Assembly (NCBI GenBank): GCA_009922495.1
Contig: RFVQ01000002.1
Span: 1-40,544, forward strand
Direction: 5' to 3'
Source of the DNA: Chitinophagia bacterium
Lineage (GTDB): Bacteria > Bacteroidota > Bacteroidia > Chitinophagales > Chitinophagaceae
Length of the DNA: 40,544 nt
Shown here: piece by piece, positions 25,613 to 35,821 of the stretch
How the letters are laid out: each line of letters begins with the position of its first letter
Numbering within the stretch: the first letter of the stretch is position 1
The notes under the pieces: generated by a model
Seen by the model: only the letters and a program-made list of their open reading frames with translations
Databases searched by the model: none
What the model was told of the DNA's origin: nothing
Position numbers and translations under genes: made by a program

Positions 25613-27061
25613 ATGAAATCATCGTCCATGAAAAGGCTTTTGCTCGCATCACTCATCATCATCACCGCAAGTGCAAAGGCACAGCAGCATGCAGCTGCCA
25701 TCCTTCAGCAGCTTGATCAACAGAGAAACCATTATGAACAGATGGCAGCAACCATTTGGAAATGGGCAGAACCGGGCTACCTGGAAGACAAGACAACTGC
25801 ACTCATGCAAGATGAGCTCGCCAAAGCGGGGTTCAAGATAGAAAGGGGGATAGCCGATATTCCAACAGCCTTTGTGGCAAGCTTTGGATCAGGCAAACCC
25901 GTCATTGGCATCCTGGCAGAGATGGATGCATTACCGGGCCTTTCCCAGCAACCCACCCCTGATCGAAAGCCGTTGGAAGAAGGAGGATATGGCCATGGAT
26001 GTGGACACAATCTTTTTGGCACAGGATCTATTGCTGCGGCCATTGCTACCAAAAACTGGATGGCGGCCAATAATATCAAGGGAACCATTAGACTCTATGG
26101 TACACCTGCAGAAGAAGGTGCCGGTGGTGGCAAAACCTATTTGGTGAGAGCCGGGGTTTTTGATGATGTGGATGCTGTTCTGCACTGGCATCCCGGTGAT
26201 AACAACAGTGCGAGTCCCTCTTCCTCATTGGCGTATAAAGTGGCTTTGTTTCGTTTCAAGGGACAGGCAGCCCATGCTGCAGCAGCTCCTGAGAAAGGAC
26301 GCTCCGCATTAGATGGCGTGGAAGCCATGAACTTCATGGTAAACCTTATGCGTGAGCATGTATCACAGGAAACAAGGATACATTATGTGATCAAAAAAGG
26401 GGGCCTTACCTCCAACATCGTACCTGATTTTGCGGAAGTGGAGTATACCATTCGTCATCCAACCGTTGCAGGCCTCAATGACATTTGGGATCGTTTGAAC
26501 AAGACGGCTGATGCAGCCGCCATGGGTACTGGAACATCGGTCAGCCATGAGGTCATGACGGGACTTTACAATGTTTTGCCCAATGAAACATTGGCAAAGC
26601 TGGTACAGAAAAATCTTGAAAAAGTCGGAGGGGTATCTTATACTGCTGAAGAAACATCTTTCGCAGAAGCCATCAGAAAAACAGTAAGTGCAACCGGATT
26701 GCCATCTGTTGGCAGTGCTGCAGAAGTAAAGCCCTATGCATTGAATGGACTTACATCGGCTTCTACTGATGTGGGCGATGTGAGTTGGGTGGTGCCCACA
26801 GCGGGACTATCTACGGCTACCTGGGTACCGGGAATTCCTGCACACAGTTGGCAGGCGGTTGCGTGTGACGGCATGAGCATAGGGTTCAAGGGAATGATGG
26901 TAGCTGCCAAGACCATTGCTTTGTCAGCTGCAGATATCTTTCAGCATCCTGGCATTTTACCCATAGCCTCTGCTGAATTAAAGAAAGCAAGGGGAGGGGA
27001 AAGTTTTCAATACAAATCACTGGCAGGAGATAGAAAAGCACCTTTGGATTACCGGAAATAA
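25613..27061 (+). CDS. M20-family amidohydrolase (AbgB-like aminobenzoyl-glutamate hydrolase type), secreted
   Basis: 482 aa; signal peptide MKRLLLASLIIITASAKAQ; VIGILAEMDALPGL; GGYGHGCGHNLFGTGSIAAAIA; GTPAEEGAGGGKTYLVRAG; FKGQAAHAAAAPEKGRSALDGVEAMN. Confidence 0.92.
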   Translation: MKSSSMKRLLLASLIIITASAKAQQHAAAILQQLDQQRNHYEQMAATIWKWAEPGYLEDKTTALMQDELAKAGFKIERGIADIPTAFVASFGSGKPVIGILAEMDALPGLSQQPTPDRKPLEEGGYGHGCGHNLFGTGSIAAAIATKNWMAANNIKGTIRLYGTPAEEGAGGGKTYLVRAGVFDDVDAVLHWHPGDNNSASPSSSLAYKVALFRFKGQAAHAAAAPEKGRSALDGVEAMNFMVNLMREHVSQETRIHYVIKKGGLTSNIVPDFAEVEYTIRHPTVAGLNDIWDRLNKTADAAAMGTGTSVSHEVMTGLYNVLPNETLAKLVQKNLEKVGGVSYTAEETSFAEAIRKTVSATGLPSVGSAAEVKPYALNGLTSASTDVGDVSWVVPTAGLSTATWVPGIPAHSWQAVACDGMSIGFKGMMVAAKTIALSAADIFQHPGILPIASAELKKARGGESFQYKSLAGDRKAPLDYRK

Positions 27062-27063
27062 AA

Positions 27064-28335
27064 TCAGTTTCTGATCTCCCATTCGATTTCCTGGTTGACC
27101 CATTCTTCCCTGAAAGGAGTAGAGATACGGATATAGTTATCGGTATATCCCTCTATCATGCCATTGCGGTTCTCCTGCTCGAACAATACCTTTCTTGTTT
27201 GTCCCACTTGTGAAGCTCGGAAATACTGTGCCTTTTGATAGGAAAGGTTGCGCAGTATTTTATTCCTTTCATTTCTGATATGAACCGGAACAACAGGTTT
27301 GATCTCCAATGCTTTTGTATGATCGCGTTCCGAGTAAGTGAAGACATGTAGGTAAGAAACATCCAGTGCATGCAGGAAGTCGAAGGTTTCCTGAAATTCC
27401 TTTTCTCCTTCTGCAGGGAATCCAACGATCACATCGACGCCTATGGCACAATCCGGCATCAGGGATTTGATCAATTCAATTCTTTCGGAATACAATTCCC
27501 TCTTGTACCTTCTTCTCATAAGTCCCAGTATGGTATTTGAACCGCTTTGCAAGGGTATATGAAAATGGGGCATGAATTTTTGGCTGTTGGCAACCAACTC
27601 AATAATCTCTGCGTTCAAAAGATTGGGCTCGATGGAGGAAATCCGATAGCGACTGATGGCTGGGAGCTTATCGAGTTCTTTGCAAAGGCTGAGAAAATCA
27701 GTGCTGCGCTCACCATCGATGATGCCAAAATCGCCAAGATTGACGCCGGTCAAGACAATCTCCTTCACACCCTGTTTTCCAATCTCTTCTGCCTGGCGAA
27801 TGACATTGTCAATCGTATTGCTTCGGCTCTTGCCCCTGGCCATGGGTATGGTACAAAATGAACAGCTATAGTCACAGCCATCCTGAACTTTCAGAAAAGT
27901 TCTTGTTCTGTCGGTCACGGAAAAAGAGGCATTGAAATCATGCACTTCCTCAATATCGCAGCTGCAGATCTTGGTAGGATCTCCCTTGGTCAGTCCGCGC
28001 AAATGTTCTCCCAGGTTGAATTTTTCTGCGGCACCCAATACCAGGTCTACCCCTGGAATGGCAGCTATCTCTTCCGGTTTTAATTGCGCGTAACAACCGG
28101 TGATCACCACCAACGCTTCGGCATTTTGTTTTTGGATCCTTCTGACCAGTTGCCTGCATTCCTTGTCGGCATTTTCCGTAACCGAACAGGTATTGATCAC
28201 GTATACATCGGCAGGCTCATCAAATTCCTTGCGGACAAAACCATCTTTTTCCAGCATTCTTCCCAGTGTGGAAGTCTCTGAAAAGTTAAGCTTGCAGCCC
28301 AGGGTATGAAGCGCTATGGATCTATTTTCTGGCAT
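27064..28335 (-). CDS. mtaB: tRNA (N6-L-threonylcarbamoyladenosine(37)-C(2))-methylthiotransferase MtaB
   Basis: 423 aa; IALHTLGCKLNFSETS; CSVTENADKECRQLVRR; radical-SAM motif CDYSCSFCTIPMARGKSRS. Confidence 0.94.
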   Translation of the reverse strand: MPENRSIALHTLGCKLNFSETSTLGRMLEKDGFVRKEFDEPADVYVINTCSVTENADKECRQLVRRIQKQNAEALVVITGCYAQLKPEEIAAIPGVDLVLGAAEKFNLGEHLRGLTKGDPTKICSCDIEEVHDFNASFSVTDRTRTFLKVQDGCDYSCSFCTIPMARGKSRSNTIDNVIRQAEEIGKQGVKEIVLTGVNLGDFGIIDGERSTDFLSLCKELDKLPAISRYRISSIEPNLLNAEIIELVANSQKFMPHFHIPLQSGSNTILGLMRRRYKRELYSERIELIKSLMPDCAIGVDVIVGFPAEGEKEFQETFDFLHALDVSYLHVFTYSERDHTKALEIKPVVPVHIRNERNKILRNLSYQKAQYFRASQVGQTRKVLFEQENRNGMIEGYTDNYIRISTPFREEWVNQEIEWEIRN

Positions 28336-28395
28336 GGGTTTGCAAAGATAATCAAACTAGTCTTTACCCTTGTTTGCCGTATATTTGGTGTTGCG

Positions 28396-29190
28396 ATGGC
28401 CATTTTCAAACCACTCCTTCGACTCATACAAATTCTTTACAGCCTGTATGCTTTTGCCCTGTTTATAGTGGTGATAGTGGGGGTTCTTTTTCCCTGTTTG
28501 ATCCTCTGTTTGCCCTTGGGAAGAATCAAAGGAGGCAATATCATGTTTGATCTGTATCGTTTCCTGGGAAGGCTATGGTATTGGATGCTGGGGATCAGGC
28601 ACAGCAATCATTATGAGTCGACTCCCGACCCGAATGGACAATATATTTTCATCGCCAACCATATCTCTTATCTGGATGCGGTCGACATCATTCTAACACT
28701 GAAGCATGATTTTCGCGCGATAGGAAAATTTGAGCTTCTCAAGGTTCCCATCTTTGGATTTTTGTATCGCTTTTGTGTGGTAACCGTGAACCGCTCCAGT
28801 GCAGAAGACAGGGCAAGAAGCCTTGCTGATCTGCGCAAGATGCTGGCCAAAGGGATTTCCATCATGGTTTTTCCTGAGGGTACTTTCAACATGGCTGACG
28901 GTCCGCTTGCACAGTTCTACGATGGTGCTTTCAAATTGGCCGTAGAAACAGGTAAGCCCATTCAACCCATCCTCTTGTTGGATACCTTTGACCGGTTGCA
29001 TTATCGCAATGTTTTTACACTCACTCCCGGACGCGCAAGGGCTGTATACCTGGCGCCGATAGATCCCGCCCAACATCCAGGCGCTGATCACAAGGCCTTG
29101 AAAGAACTTGCCATCAAGCACATGTCAGATAAACTTATTGAATACAGGGCTTCCTGGATCAATCCCAATTATTTTCATCCACCCCGATAA
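28396..29190 (+). CDS. plsC: 1-acyl-sn-glycerol-3-phosphate acyltransferase (PlsC-like)
   Basis: ORF 28306-29190; start more likely ATG 28396 because 28306 overlaps the divergent mtaB. Motifs FIANHISYLDAVDI and VFPEGTFN. Confidence 0.87.
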   Translation: MAIFKPLLRLIQILYSLYAFALFIVVIVGVLFPCLILCLPLGRIKGGNIMFDLYRFLGRLWYWMLGIRHSNHYESTPDPNGQYIFIANHISYLDAVDIILTLKHDFRAIGKFELLKVPIFGFLYRFCVVTVNRSSAEDRARSLADLRKMLAKGISIMVFPEGTFNMADGPLAQFYDGAFKLAVETGKPIQPILLLDTFDRLHYRNVFTLTPGRARAVYLAPIDPAQHPGADHKALKELAIKHMSDKLIEYRASWINPNYFHPPR

Positions 29191-29197
29191 CATTCCT

Positions 29198-31642
29198 TTG
29201 TACGCCGAGATCATCATACCATTAGCCATTCCCAAAACCTATACCTATTCGATACCGGAGGAATTGAAGACAGCTGTTATGCCGGGGGTAAGGGTAGAAG
29301 TGGTGTTCGGTCGGCAAAAAAGGTATTCCGGCATCATCAAATCCCTTTCAGATCAGGCCCCCAAGGGTTTTGAGCCCAAGCCCATCATCCAAGTGCTGGA
29401 TCCTGAGCCGGTTGTTTATCCGCTTCAATTGCAGTTTTGGAACTGGATGGCCAACTACTACATGTGCAGTGAAGGGGAGGTCATGTCAGCCGCATTGCCC
29501 ACCCAGCTCAAACTCAGCAGCGAGACCATCCTCGTGTTGAATGAAGAATATGGGGAAGATTTTTCCGATTTGGATGAACAGGAATACCTGGTGGCCGAGG
29601 GGCTCCTGATCAAAAAGGAACTCAAAATGGAGGAGGTTCAGGGGATACTGGATCTTCATCATGTTTACCCGGTTGTGAAGCGCTTGTTGGATAAAAAAGT
29701 TTGCATGGCCTGGGAGAGCCTGAAAGAAAAGTATACTCCCAAAAAGGAAAATTTCATTCAGCTGCATGTCAATTATCACCAAGAGTCAGCCTTGGCTGAT
29801 CTGCTGAACAACTGGAACAACCGGGCTGCCAAGCAGATGGAATTGCTGCTGGCTTTTTTGCACCTGCAAAAGACCGAAGGCGAAGTGAAACAAGCTGAGC
29901 TCCTAAAAAAATCTGGAGCCACCTCTGCACAACTAAAAAGTTTGATCGAGAAAAATATCTTGGTGGCAACAAAGCAATCGGTGGATCGCTTGTCGTTTCA
30001 AGCCAAAGAAGTCAACATTGATTTTGAGCTTTCAGCAGTCCAATCCCAGGCATTGGAAACCCTCAGGACACAGTTAGATGACAAGGGCACATCCTTGCTC
30101 CATGGTGTTACCTCCAGTGGGAAGACACAAGTATACATAAAGCTCATTGAGGAACAGGTCCTGCAAGGCAGGCAGGTGCTCTACTTGTTACCCGAGATTG
30201 CCCTGACGGCCCAGATCATCAGGAGGCTGCAGGCTCATTTTGGTGGATACATTGCCATTTATCATTCCCGATTCAATCCCAATGAAAGGGTTGAGCTTTG
30301 GAACAAAGTGAAGAAAGGAGAGATAAAGGTGGTGCTGGGTGCCAGATCAGCCCTCTTCCTTCCATTCGCGGATCTCTCGCTGATCATTGTAGATGAAGAA
30401 CAGGATGCTTCCTTCAAGCAACAGGATCCGGCTCCCCGATACCATGCAAGGGACGCCGCACTCTATTATGCCCGCATTGCCCAGGCAAAGGTGGTGCTCG
30501 GAAGTGCCACACCCAGTCTGGAAACCTATGCCCAGGCGGTTTCTGGAAAGTATGGTCTCGTAGAGATGTTTGAACGCTATGGCGGAGTGCAATTGCCTAC
30601 CATTGAAACAGCTGATACAAGATCAATGGTTGACAACAGGATTGTCAAGCATGTCATCAGCCAGGGTTTGAAGGAAGCCATGGAGGAGGTCTTGAAGGCA
30701 GGTAAGCAGGTCATTCTTTTTCAAAACCGAAGAGGATATGCACCTTATAAAATTTGTGCCACTTGTGGTTTCATCCCGCATTGTGAAAATTGTGATGTAA
30801 CCCTTACCTACCATAAGTTGCACCATCGTCTGCAATGTCATTACTGCGGCGCCTCCTATCCGGTTGTTACCACCTGCGCTGCCTGCGGCAGCGCGAACTG
30901 GATCGAAAGAAATTTCGGAACAGAGAAGGTGGAAGAAGAATTGATCCAGTTGTTCCCGGATCAGCATGTGGCGAGAATGGACATTGATACGGTCAAGGGA
31001 AAGCATGCGCACGATGAGATGATCCGGAATTTTGAAATGAAAAGAATGGACATCCTCGTGGGTACTCAAATGGTGGTAAAGGGGTTGGATTTTGAACATG
31101 TAGCATTGGTCGGTATACTCGATGCGGACGGATTGCTTTCCTTCACTGATTTTCGTGTCAATGAAAGGGCTTTTCAATTGATGGAGCAGGTCAGTGGCAG
31201 GGCAGGGCGGCGCGGATCTCAGGGAAAGGTGATCATCCAAACCACACAGCCCCAACATCCTGTGATCAAGCAGGTGATGGAACATGATTACAAAGCCTTT
31301 TATGAGCAGGAAATTGCCTCCAGAAAAATCTTTCATTATCCGCCATATACCCGCTTGATTCAATTTTTCTTTCGCCATGCCGACAAACAAAAGGCCCTGC
31401 AGGCTGCTGAATTTTTTGCCGCCAGGATGCTGCCCGTTTTTGGGGATTACCTGATCGGTCCCGCTGAACCCGTCGTCAACCGTATCCGGAACCGCTATAT
31501 CTACGAGATCCTCCTGAAGTTGCCCCGTGATGGATCGAAGAATACCATGGCCAGAACCCATATACAACAGGTCATGGCCATGATGCAAAATGAATCGACC
31601 TATAAGTCAGTTCATGTTCAGGTCAATGTAGATCCTGCCTAA
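29198..31642 (+). CDS. priA: Primosomal protein N' (replication restart helicase PriA)
   Basis: ORF track 29108-31642; probable TTG start at 29198 (LYAEIIIPLAIPKTYTYSIPEEL). LLHGVTSSGKTQVYIKLIE, DEEQDASFKQQ, zinc-binding CATCGFIPHCENCD...CHYCGASYPVVTTCAACGS. Confidence 0.95.
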   Translation: MYAEIIIPLAIPKTYTYSIPEELKTAVMPGVRVEVVFGRQKRYSGIIKSLSDQAPKGFEPKPIIQVLDPEPVVYPLQLQFWNWMANYYMCSEGEVMSAALPTQLKLSSETILVLNEEYGEDFSDLDEQEYLVAEGLLIKKELKMEEVQGILDLHHVYPVVKRLLDKKVCMAWESLKEKYTPKKENFIQLHVNYHQESALADLLNNWNNRAAKQMELLLAFLHLQKTEGEVKQAELLKKSGATSAQLKSLIEKNILVATKQSVDRLSFQAKEVNIDFELSAVQSQALETLRTQLDDKGTSLLHGVTSSGKTQVYIKLIEEQVLQGRQVLYLLPEIALTAQIIRRLQAHFGGYIAIYHSRFNPNERVELWNKVKKGEIKVVLGARSALFLPFADLSLIIVDEEQDASFKQQDPAPRYHARDAALYYARIAQAKVVLGSATPSLETYAQAVSGKYGLVEMFERYGGVQLPTIETADTRSMVDNRIVKHVISQGLKEAMEEVLKAGKQVILFQNRRGYAPYKICATCGFIPHCENCDVTLTYHKLHHRLQCHYCGASYPVVTTCAACGSANWIERNFGTEKVEEELIQLFPDQHVARMDIDTVKGKHAHDEMIRNFEMKRMDILVGTQMVVKGLDFEHVALVGILDADGLLSFTDFRVNERAFQLMEQVSGRAGRRGSQGKVIIQTTQPQHPVIKQVMEHDYKAFYEQEIASRKIFHYPPYTRLIQFFFRHADKQKALQAAEFFAARMLPVFGDYLIGPAEPVVNRIRNRYIYEILLKLPRDGSKNTMARTHIQQVMAMMQNESTYKSVHVQVNVDPA

Positions 31643-31692
31643 GGTTCATTGAAATCAATTATTTTTACAGACCGGGGACACCGGAACCTGCT

Positions 31693-33633
31693 TTGATAAC
31701 GCAACAAACCATACAAGAAATCCAGAACCGTATCGATATCATTGATATCGTAGGGAGCTTTGTCAAACTCAAAAGAAGGGGTACCAATTTCATCGGTAAC
31801 TGCCCCTTTCATCATGAGAAAACACCTTCGTTCACGGTTTCTCCCTCCAAGGAGATCTACAAGTGTTTCGGATGTGGCAAGAGCGGGAATGCGATTGGTT
31901 TTGTCATGGACCATGAGAAGTACAGCTATGTGGAGGCTTTGCGATGGTTGGCACAACGCTACAACGTAGAAATTGAAGAGACAGAAACCAGTCCTGAATA
32001 CCGAGAACAACAGCAACTGGCAGATAGTTTGCATATCTTGAACCAGTTTGCCAGCAAGTATTTCTCAGCACAGTTGAAAGAGTCAGAAGAGGGACAAAAC
32101 ATTGCACTTACTTATCTTAAGGAAAGAGGCTTTGATGATGCGACCATCCATAAATTTCAACTGGGATATTGTCCGGCCCAAAGAGATGCCTTTGCAAAGG
32201 AAGCCCTGAAGAACCAGTATAGTCCTGATTTGCTGAAGAGGAGTGGTCTCTGTGTAGAAAGAGATGGAGAGCTGGTTGACAATTACAGGGGGCGGATCAT
32301 TTTTCCTATCCACAACCAGAGTGGCAAGATCATCGGTTTTGGCGCCAGGATCATTGGATCCAGCGATCGTGCTCCCAAATACATCAATACTCCGGAAAAT
32401 GAGCTCTATGTAAAGAGCAGAATCCTGTATGGGTCCTATTTTGCGAGACAGACCATAGACCGACTGGATGAATGTTTTTTGGTGGAAGGCTATACGGATG
32501 TTACTGCCATGCACCAGGCAGGCATTGAGAATGTGGTGGCATCTGGAGGAACCTCTCTTACCATCGACCAGCTTCGGTTGATCAAAAAATATACCAACAA
32601 CCTGACCATCATTTACGATGGAGACGCTGCAGGTGTGAAAGCAGCATTGCGGGGACTGGACCTGGCGATTGAAGAAGGGCTCAATGTTCAGCTGGTATTG
32701 ATCCCGGACAAAGAAGATCCTGACAGTTATGTAAAGAAAGTAGGAGCGGATGCCTTCAGGGATTTTGTAAAACAAAACAAAAAAGATTTTATTCTTTTTC
32801 AGCTGGAAGTGGCCTTGAAGGATGCCGGCAATGACAGCAATAGCAAGGCTGCTGTTGTGAACCAAATTGCAGAATCCATTTCCCGCCTGAACCGTACGGA
32901 AGATTTTACCAGACAGCAGGATTATATCAAACGTTGCGCACAGATCCTAAAGGTGGATGAGCAAGGGTTGACGGCGTTGGTGAAAAAATTAGCCCAGGAG
33001 AAACTGGGAAAGGATGAGAAAAGATTACAAAGAGAAGCCGAAGCAATTCCAGTAGCAGGGACTGAGGAAAAGATACCGGAAGATGCCGGGCTCGACTTGC
33101 TCTTTAAAGATGAGTCCAATGAACAGGCAGTTATTCGTTCCCTTATAGAATTTGGATCCAGGGTTTGGGATGATACAAAGACGGTGGCTGAGTTTATTTT
33201 TGAAGAGGTGGACAGGGATGGCTTGGAAGAGTTGTTTGACAACAAGGTATTGATCAGCATCCTACAAGATTATCGAAGCTTGTATCACCAGGGAAGCAAT
33301 CCCACCGAAAAGAATTTTTTATACCATGCTGATCCCAATATTTGTCAGATGGCAGTATCCTTGCTGACAGAAAAGCACCAGATCAGTCCCAATTGGAACA
33401 AATACTTCAAGGGGGACATTCTGGACAGGGACCAACGTTATCGGGAAGAGGTAGTGTCTTGCATGACCTATTTGAAACTTAAAAAAGTCAAGCGCCTGAT
33501 TCTGGAAAATCAACTTGATCTTGAAAAAGAACAGACGGCTGATGACATGATGTTACTCCTGCAAACGCACCGTCATCTGAAACAGCTGGAGATGGACCTG
33601 ATGAAAGGAGTTGGAACAGTAATATTCAAATAG
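31693..33633 (+). CDS. dnaG: DNA primase (TTG start)
   Basis: 646 aa; zinc finger CPFHHEKTPSFTVSPSKEIYKCFGCGKSGNAIGFVM; TOPRIM FLVEGYTDVTAMHQAGIENVVASGGTSLT; IYDGDAAGVKAALRG. Confidence 0.96.
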   Translation: MITQQTIQEIQNRIDIIDIVGSFVKLKRRGTNFIGNCPFHHEKTPSFTVSPSKEIYKCFGCGKSGNAIGFVMDHEKYSYVEALRWLAQRYNVEIEETETSPEYREQQQLADSLHILNQFASKYFSAQLKESEEGQNIALTYLKERGFDDATIHKFQLGYCPAQRDAFAKEALKNQYSPDLLKRSGLCVERDGELVDNYRGRIIFPIHNQSGKIIGFGARIIGSSDRAPKYINTPENELYVKSRILYGSYFARQTIDRLDECFLVEGYTDVTAMHQAGIENVVASGGTSLTIDQLRLIKKYTNNLTIIYDGDAAGVKAALRGLDLAIEEGLNVQLVLIPDKEDPDSYVKKVGADAFRDFVKQNKKDFILFQLEVALKDAGNDSNSKAAVVNQIAESISRLNRTEDFTRQQDYIKRCAQILKVDEQGLTALVKKLAQEKLGKDEKRLQREAEAIPVAGTEEKIPEDAGLDLLFKDESNEQAVIRSLIEFGSRVWDDTKTVAEFIFEEVDRDGLEELFDNKVLISILQDYRSLYHQGSNPTEKNFLYHADPNICQMAVSLLTEKHQISPNWNKYFKGDILDRDQRYREEVVSCMTYLKLKKVKRLILENQLDLEKEQTADDMMLLLQTHRHLKQLEMDLMKGVGTVIFK

Positions 33634-33644
33634 CCTCACCCGTA

Positions 33645-35804
33645 TTAATAAAAGAATACCTCATCCACAAATACCCAAGCTTTTTCTCCCTTACCATTGT
33701 GCCATTTGGGTAATTTCTGGATATTTTTTGCTTCAATCTCTATGTATTTATAATTGCCTTCTTTGACTGCTATCGAAAATGGAAGTGTAGCGTTGGGAAG
33801 ATGTTTGTCAGGCAGGGTTGGCTTGAATGTTCCAATGATTTTAGCATCCGTACTGTTGGATCCACCCTTGATGATGATCATGGTTGGTGGAAATACATAG
33901 GACTGTGTATTTTGAGCAATGCTTAGCATCACTTCTTTTATCATGGGGGCATTTGAAAAATGAAAACCCGCCTTCATCTGATTTTCCCTGAATCCCAGCC
34001 AGTACAAACCAAGGTTTCCAGTCTCGCCTTTGCTTAAATCTATCAGTCCCGCTGCACCAATTTTTCTGTATTTGGGTTCTGGCAAGGTTAGCAAGGTTGC
34101 AGAATCAGGCGCAATTCCTTTGGCAAAAAATGTATAGTCGGTTGTACCGCTATTCAGCCATCCATCTGCCACAGACATGGAAATAACCCTGGTGACTTTT
34201 TCAGGAGTAATGGGGGTGCTATAGAATATTCCATTTACTGAATCTGGAGCAGTACCATCAAGGGTATATTTGATTTTGACACCAGGAAGTGGATGCTTTA
34301 GCGCAATTTTTTCACCCGGTTCTAAAATGGTCTTGTCTCGATTTACGGGATAAGGGGCAGTCAGTTTAAGTCTTTCTGCTTTGTCTGGAATGAATCCAAT
34401 GTCCCACTTGATGCTTGCATAGGATGTATTCAATTTGGCTGCTTCTTCCGGGCCAACCTTTGTGTTCCACAGGTATACCTGTTTCAGAGAGGGAAGGGAA
34501 GACAAAGAGGCAAGGGATTTGCTATCAACCTGCGTGCCTGCTACAGAGAGTTGCACCAATTTTTTATTGGCTTTTAATGCAGAAAGATTTTTTCCTGTAA
34601 TGGCAGTTCCGTTGAGATTGAGCTTTTCCAGGTTTTTAAATTCATTGAGGATGGGAATGATGTTATCATCAGCTGGCATTCCTGATAGATTGATCTCAAT
34701 GACCTGTTCGCGGATGCTCTGGCATTCTTTTAGTGCATTGGCACTGAATTGTTCTTTCAGGTAAAACTTCACGCTCAAGGCAGGTGAATTATTGGCAAGT
34801 GGCAATATCCTGCGGAATGGATTGTTCAACGATTGAATCGTCTTGGCATCTGCCGCTTTGAAGTCATATGTTTTGGCCTTTTTTTCTGTGGAGGAAGCCG
34901 CTCTGACAGACATGACAAGATTTTTCAACAGGATCGAATCCGGAATGCTTTGTACGGTAGCCTTCTGGTCACCTCCGGCTTTGATCCATTCTGTGAACAA
35001 CATGATCTCCTGTTCTGAAAGCTGTGCCTTGCCTTTTGGAGGCATGTGTTTTTTATCATCCATGTTGAGGATCATTCTTTCCACCAGGATACTCTTGTCA
35101 GGGTCTCCTGAAACCCAGGCAGCACCTGTTTTTCCACCTTTGAATCCAGTCTCGAAGCTGCTGAGGTCCAACCCGCCTTTCTTCTTTTGACTGTTGTGAC
35201 AAGTGATGCATTTGGACTGCAAGACAGGATGAATGGCCGCATCGTATACGGTTGTTTTATTGCTCAGGGGGGGGAAGCTTACTTCTTCTTCTTGCTGTAA
35301 GTCCAAGCTTAGAAAATCTTCTCCATGGGTCAGCGAACCACCGAAATGACTGCCAATGGCCATTGTTACAATGCCTGAAAAAAGTGCGGTATTCCAGATC
35401 ACTTTATTGTAGCGGGCCTGTTGGAGGTACATCAGTCCGTGAGCGATCAATGCCGTTGTGACTCCCATCCACTTGTGCCAAAATAAAGTATTGGCATTGT
35501 ATTCTTCGCCGGATGCCAGCAGGAGTCCACCCAAGGCTGCCAATGTAGCTGCCAGCGCAGTATAGGAAAGGTAAAAGCTAAAAATATTTTTCAGTACATC
35601 GTTTTCAGGGTATTTGTTTTGAATCAAATACAATGGGAGTGCCAGCAACAAAAGGGTAATGGGTAAATGCAGCAAGAGTGGATGCAATTTTCCGATATAG
35701 GCAATCAAGGGTGGCAAAGCCGAAAGGTCAACAAAGCAAAGAAAGATCATGAAGACCTGCAGGACAATCAAACTATTCGAAATAATGGATAGGTGTTTCG
35801 ACAT
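33645..35804 (-). CDS. Multi-TM protein with planctomycete-type cytochrome c domain, LRR segment and chitobiase/hexosaminidase C-terminal-like domain
   Basis: 719 aa; N-terminal TM helices; VYDAAIHPVLQSKCITCHNSQKKKGGLDLSSFETGFKGG; LRR LEKLNLNGTAITGKNLSALKANKKLVQLSVAGTQV; GVKIKYTLDGTAPDSVNGIFYSTPITP. Confidence 0.85.
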   Translation of the reverse strand: MSKHLSIISNSLIVLQVFMIFLCFVDLSALPPLIAYIGKLHPLLLHLPITLLLLALPLYLIQNKYPENDVLKNIFSFYLSYTALAATLAALGGLLLASGEEYNANTLFWHKWMGVTTALIAHGLMYLQQARYNKVIWNTALFSGIVTMAIGSHFGGSLTHGEDFLSLDLQQEEEVSFPPLSNKTTVYDAAIHPVLQSKCITCHNSQKKKGGLDLSSFETGFKGGKTGAAWVSGDPDKSILVERMILNMDDKKHMPPKGKAQLSEQEIMLFTEWIKAGGDQKATVQSIPDSILLKNLVMSVRAASSTEKKAKTYDFKAADAKTIQSLNNPFRRILPLANNSPALSVKFYLKEQFSANALKECQSIREQVIEINLSGMPADDNIIPILNEFKNLEKLNLNGTAITGKNLSALKANKKLVQLSVAGTQVDSKSLASLSSLPSLKQVYLWNTKVGPEEAAKLNTSYASIKWDIGFIPDKAERLKLTAPYPVNRDKTILEPGEKIALKHPLPGVKIKYTLDGTAPDSVNGIFYSTPITPEKVTRVISMSVADGWLNSGTTDYTFFAKGIAPDSATLLTLPEPKYRKIGAAGLIDLSKGETGNLGLYWLGFRENQMKAGFHFSNAPMIKEVMLSIAQNTQSYVFPPTMIIIKGGSNSTDAKIIGTFKPTLPDKHLPNATLPFSIAVKEGNYKYIEIEAKNIQKLPKWHNGKGEKAWVFVDEVFFY

Positions 35805-35821
35805 GTTGGGTAGCGTTCTAC

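Noticed and set aside
28306-28395. Extended plsC N-terminus from ATG 28306
   Set aside because: Would overlap the divergent mtaB start by 30 bp; ATG 28396 is more plausible.
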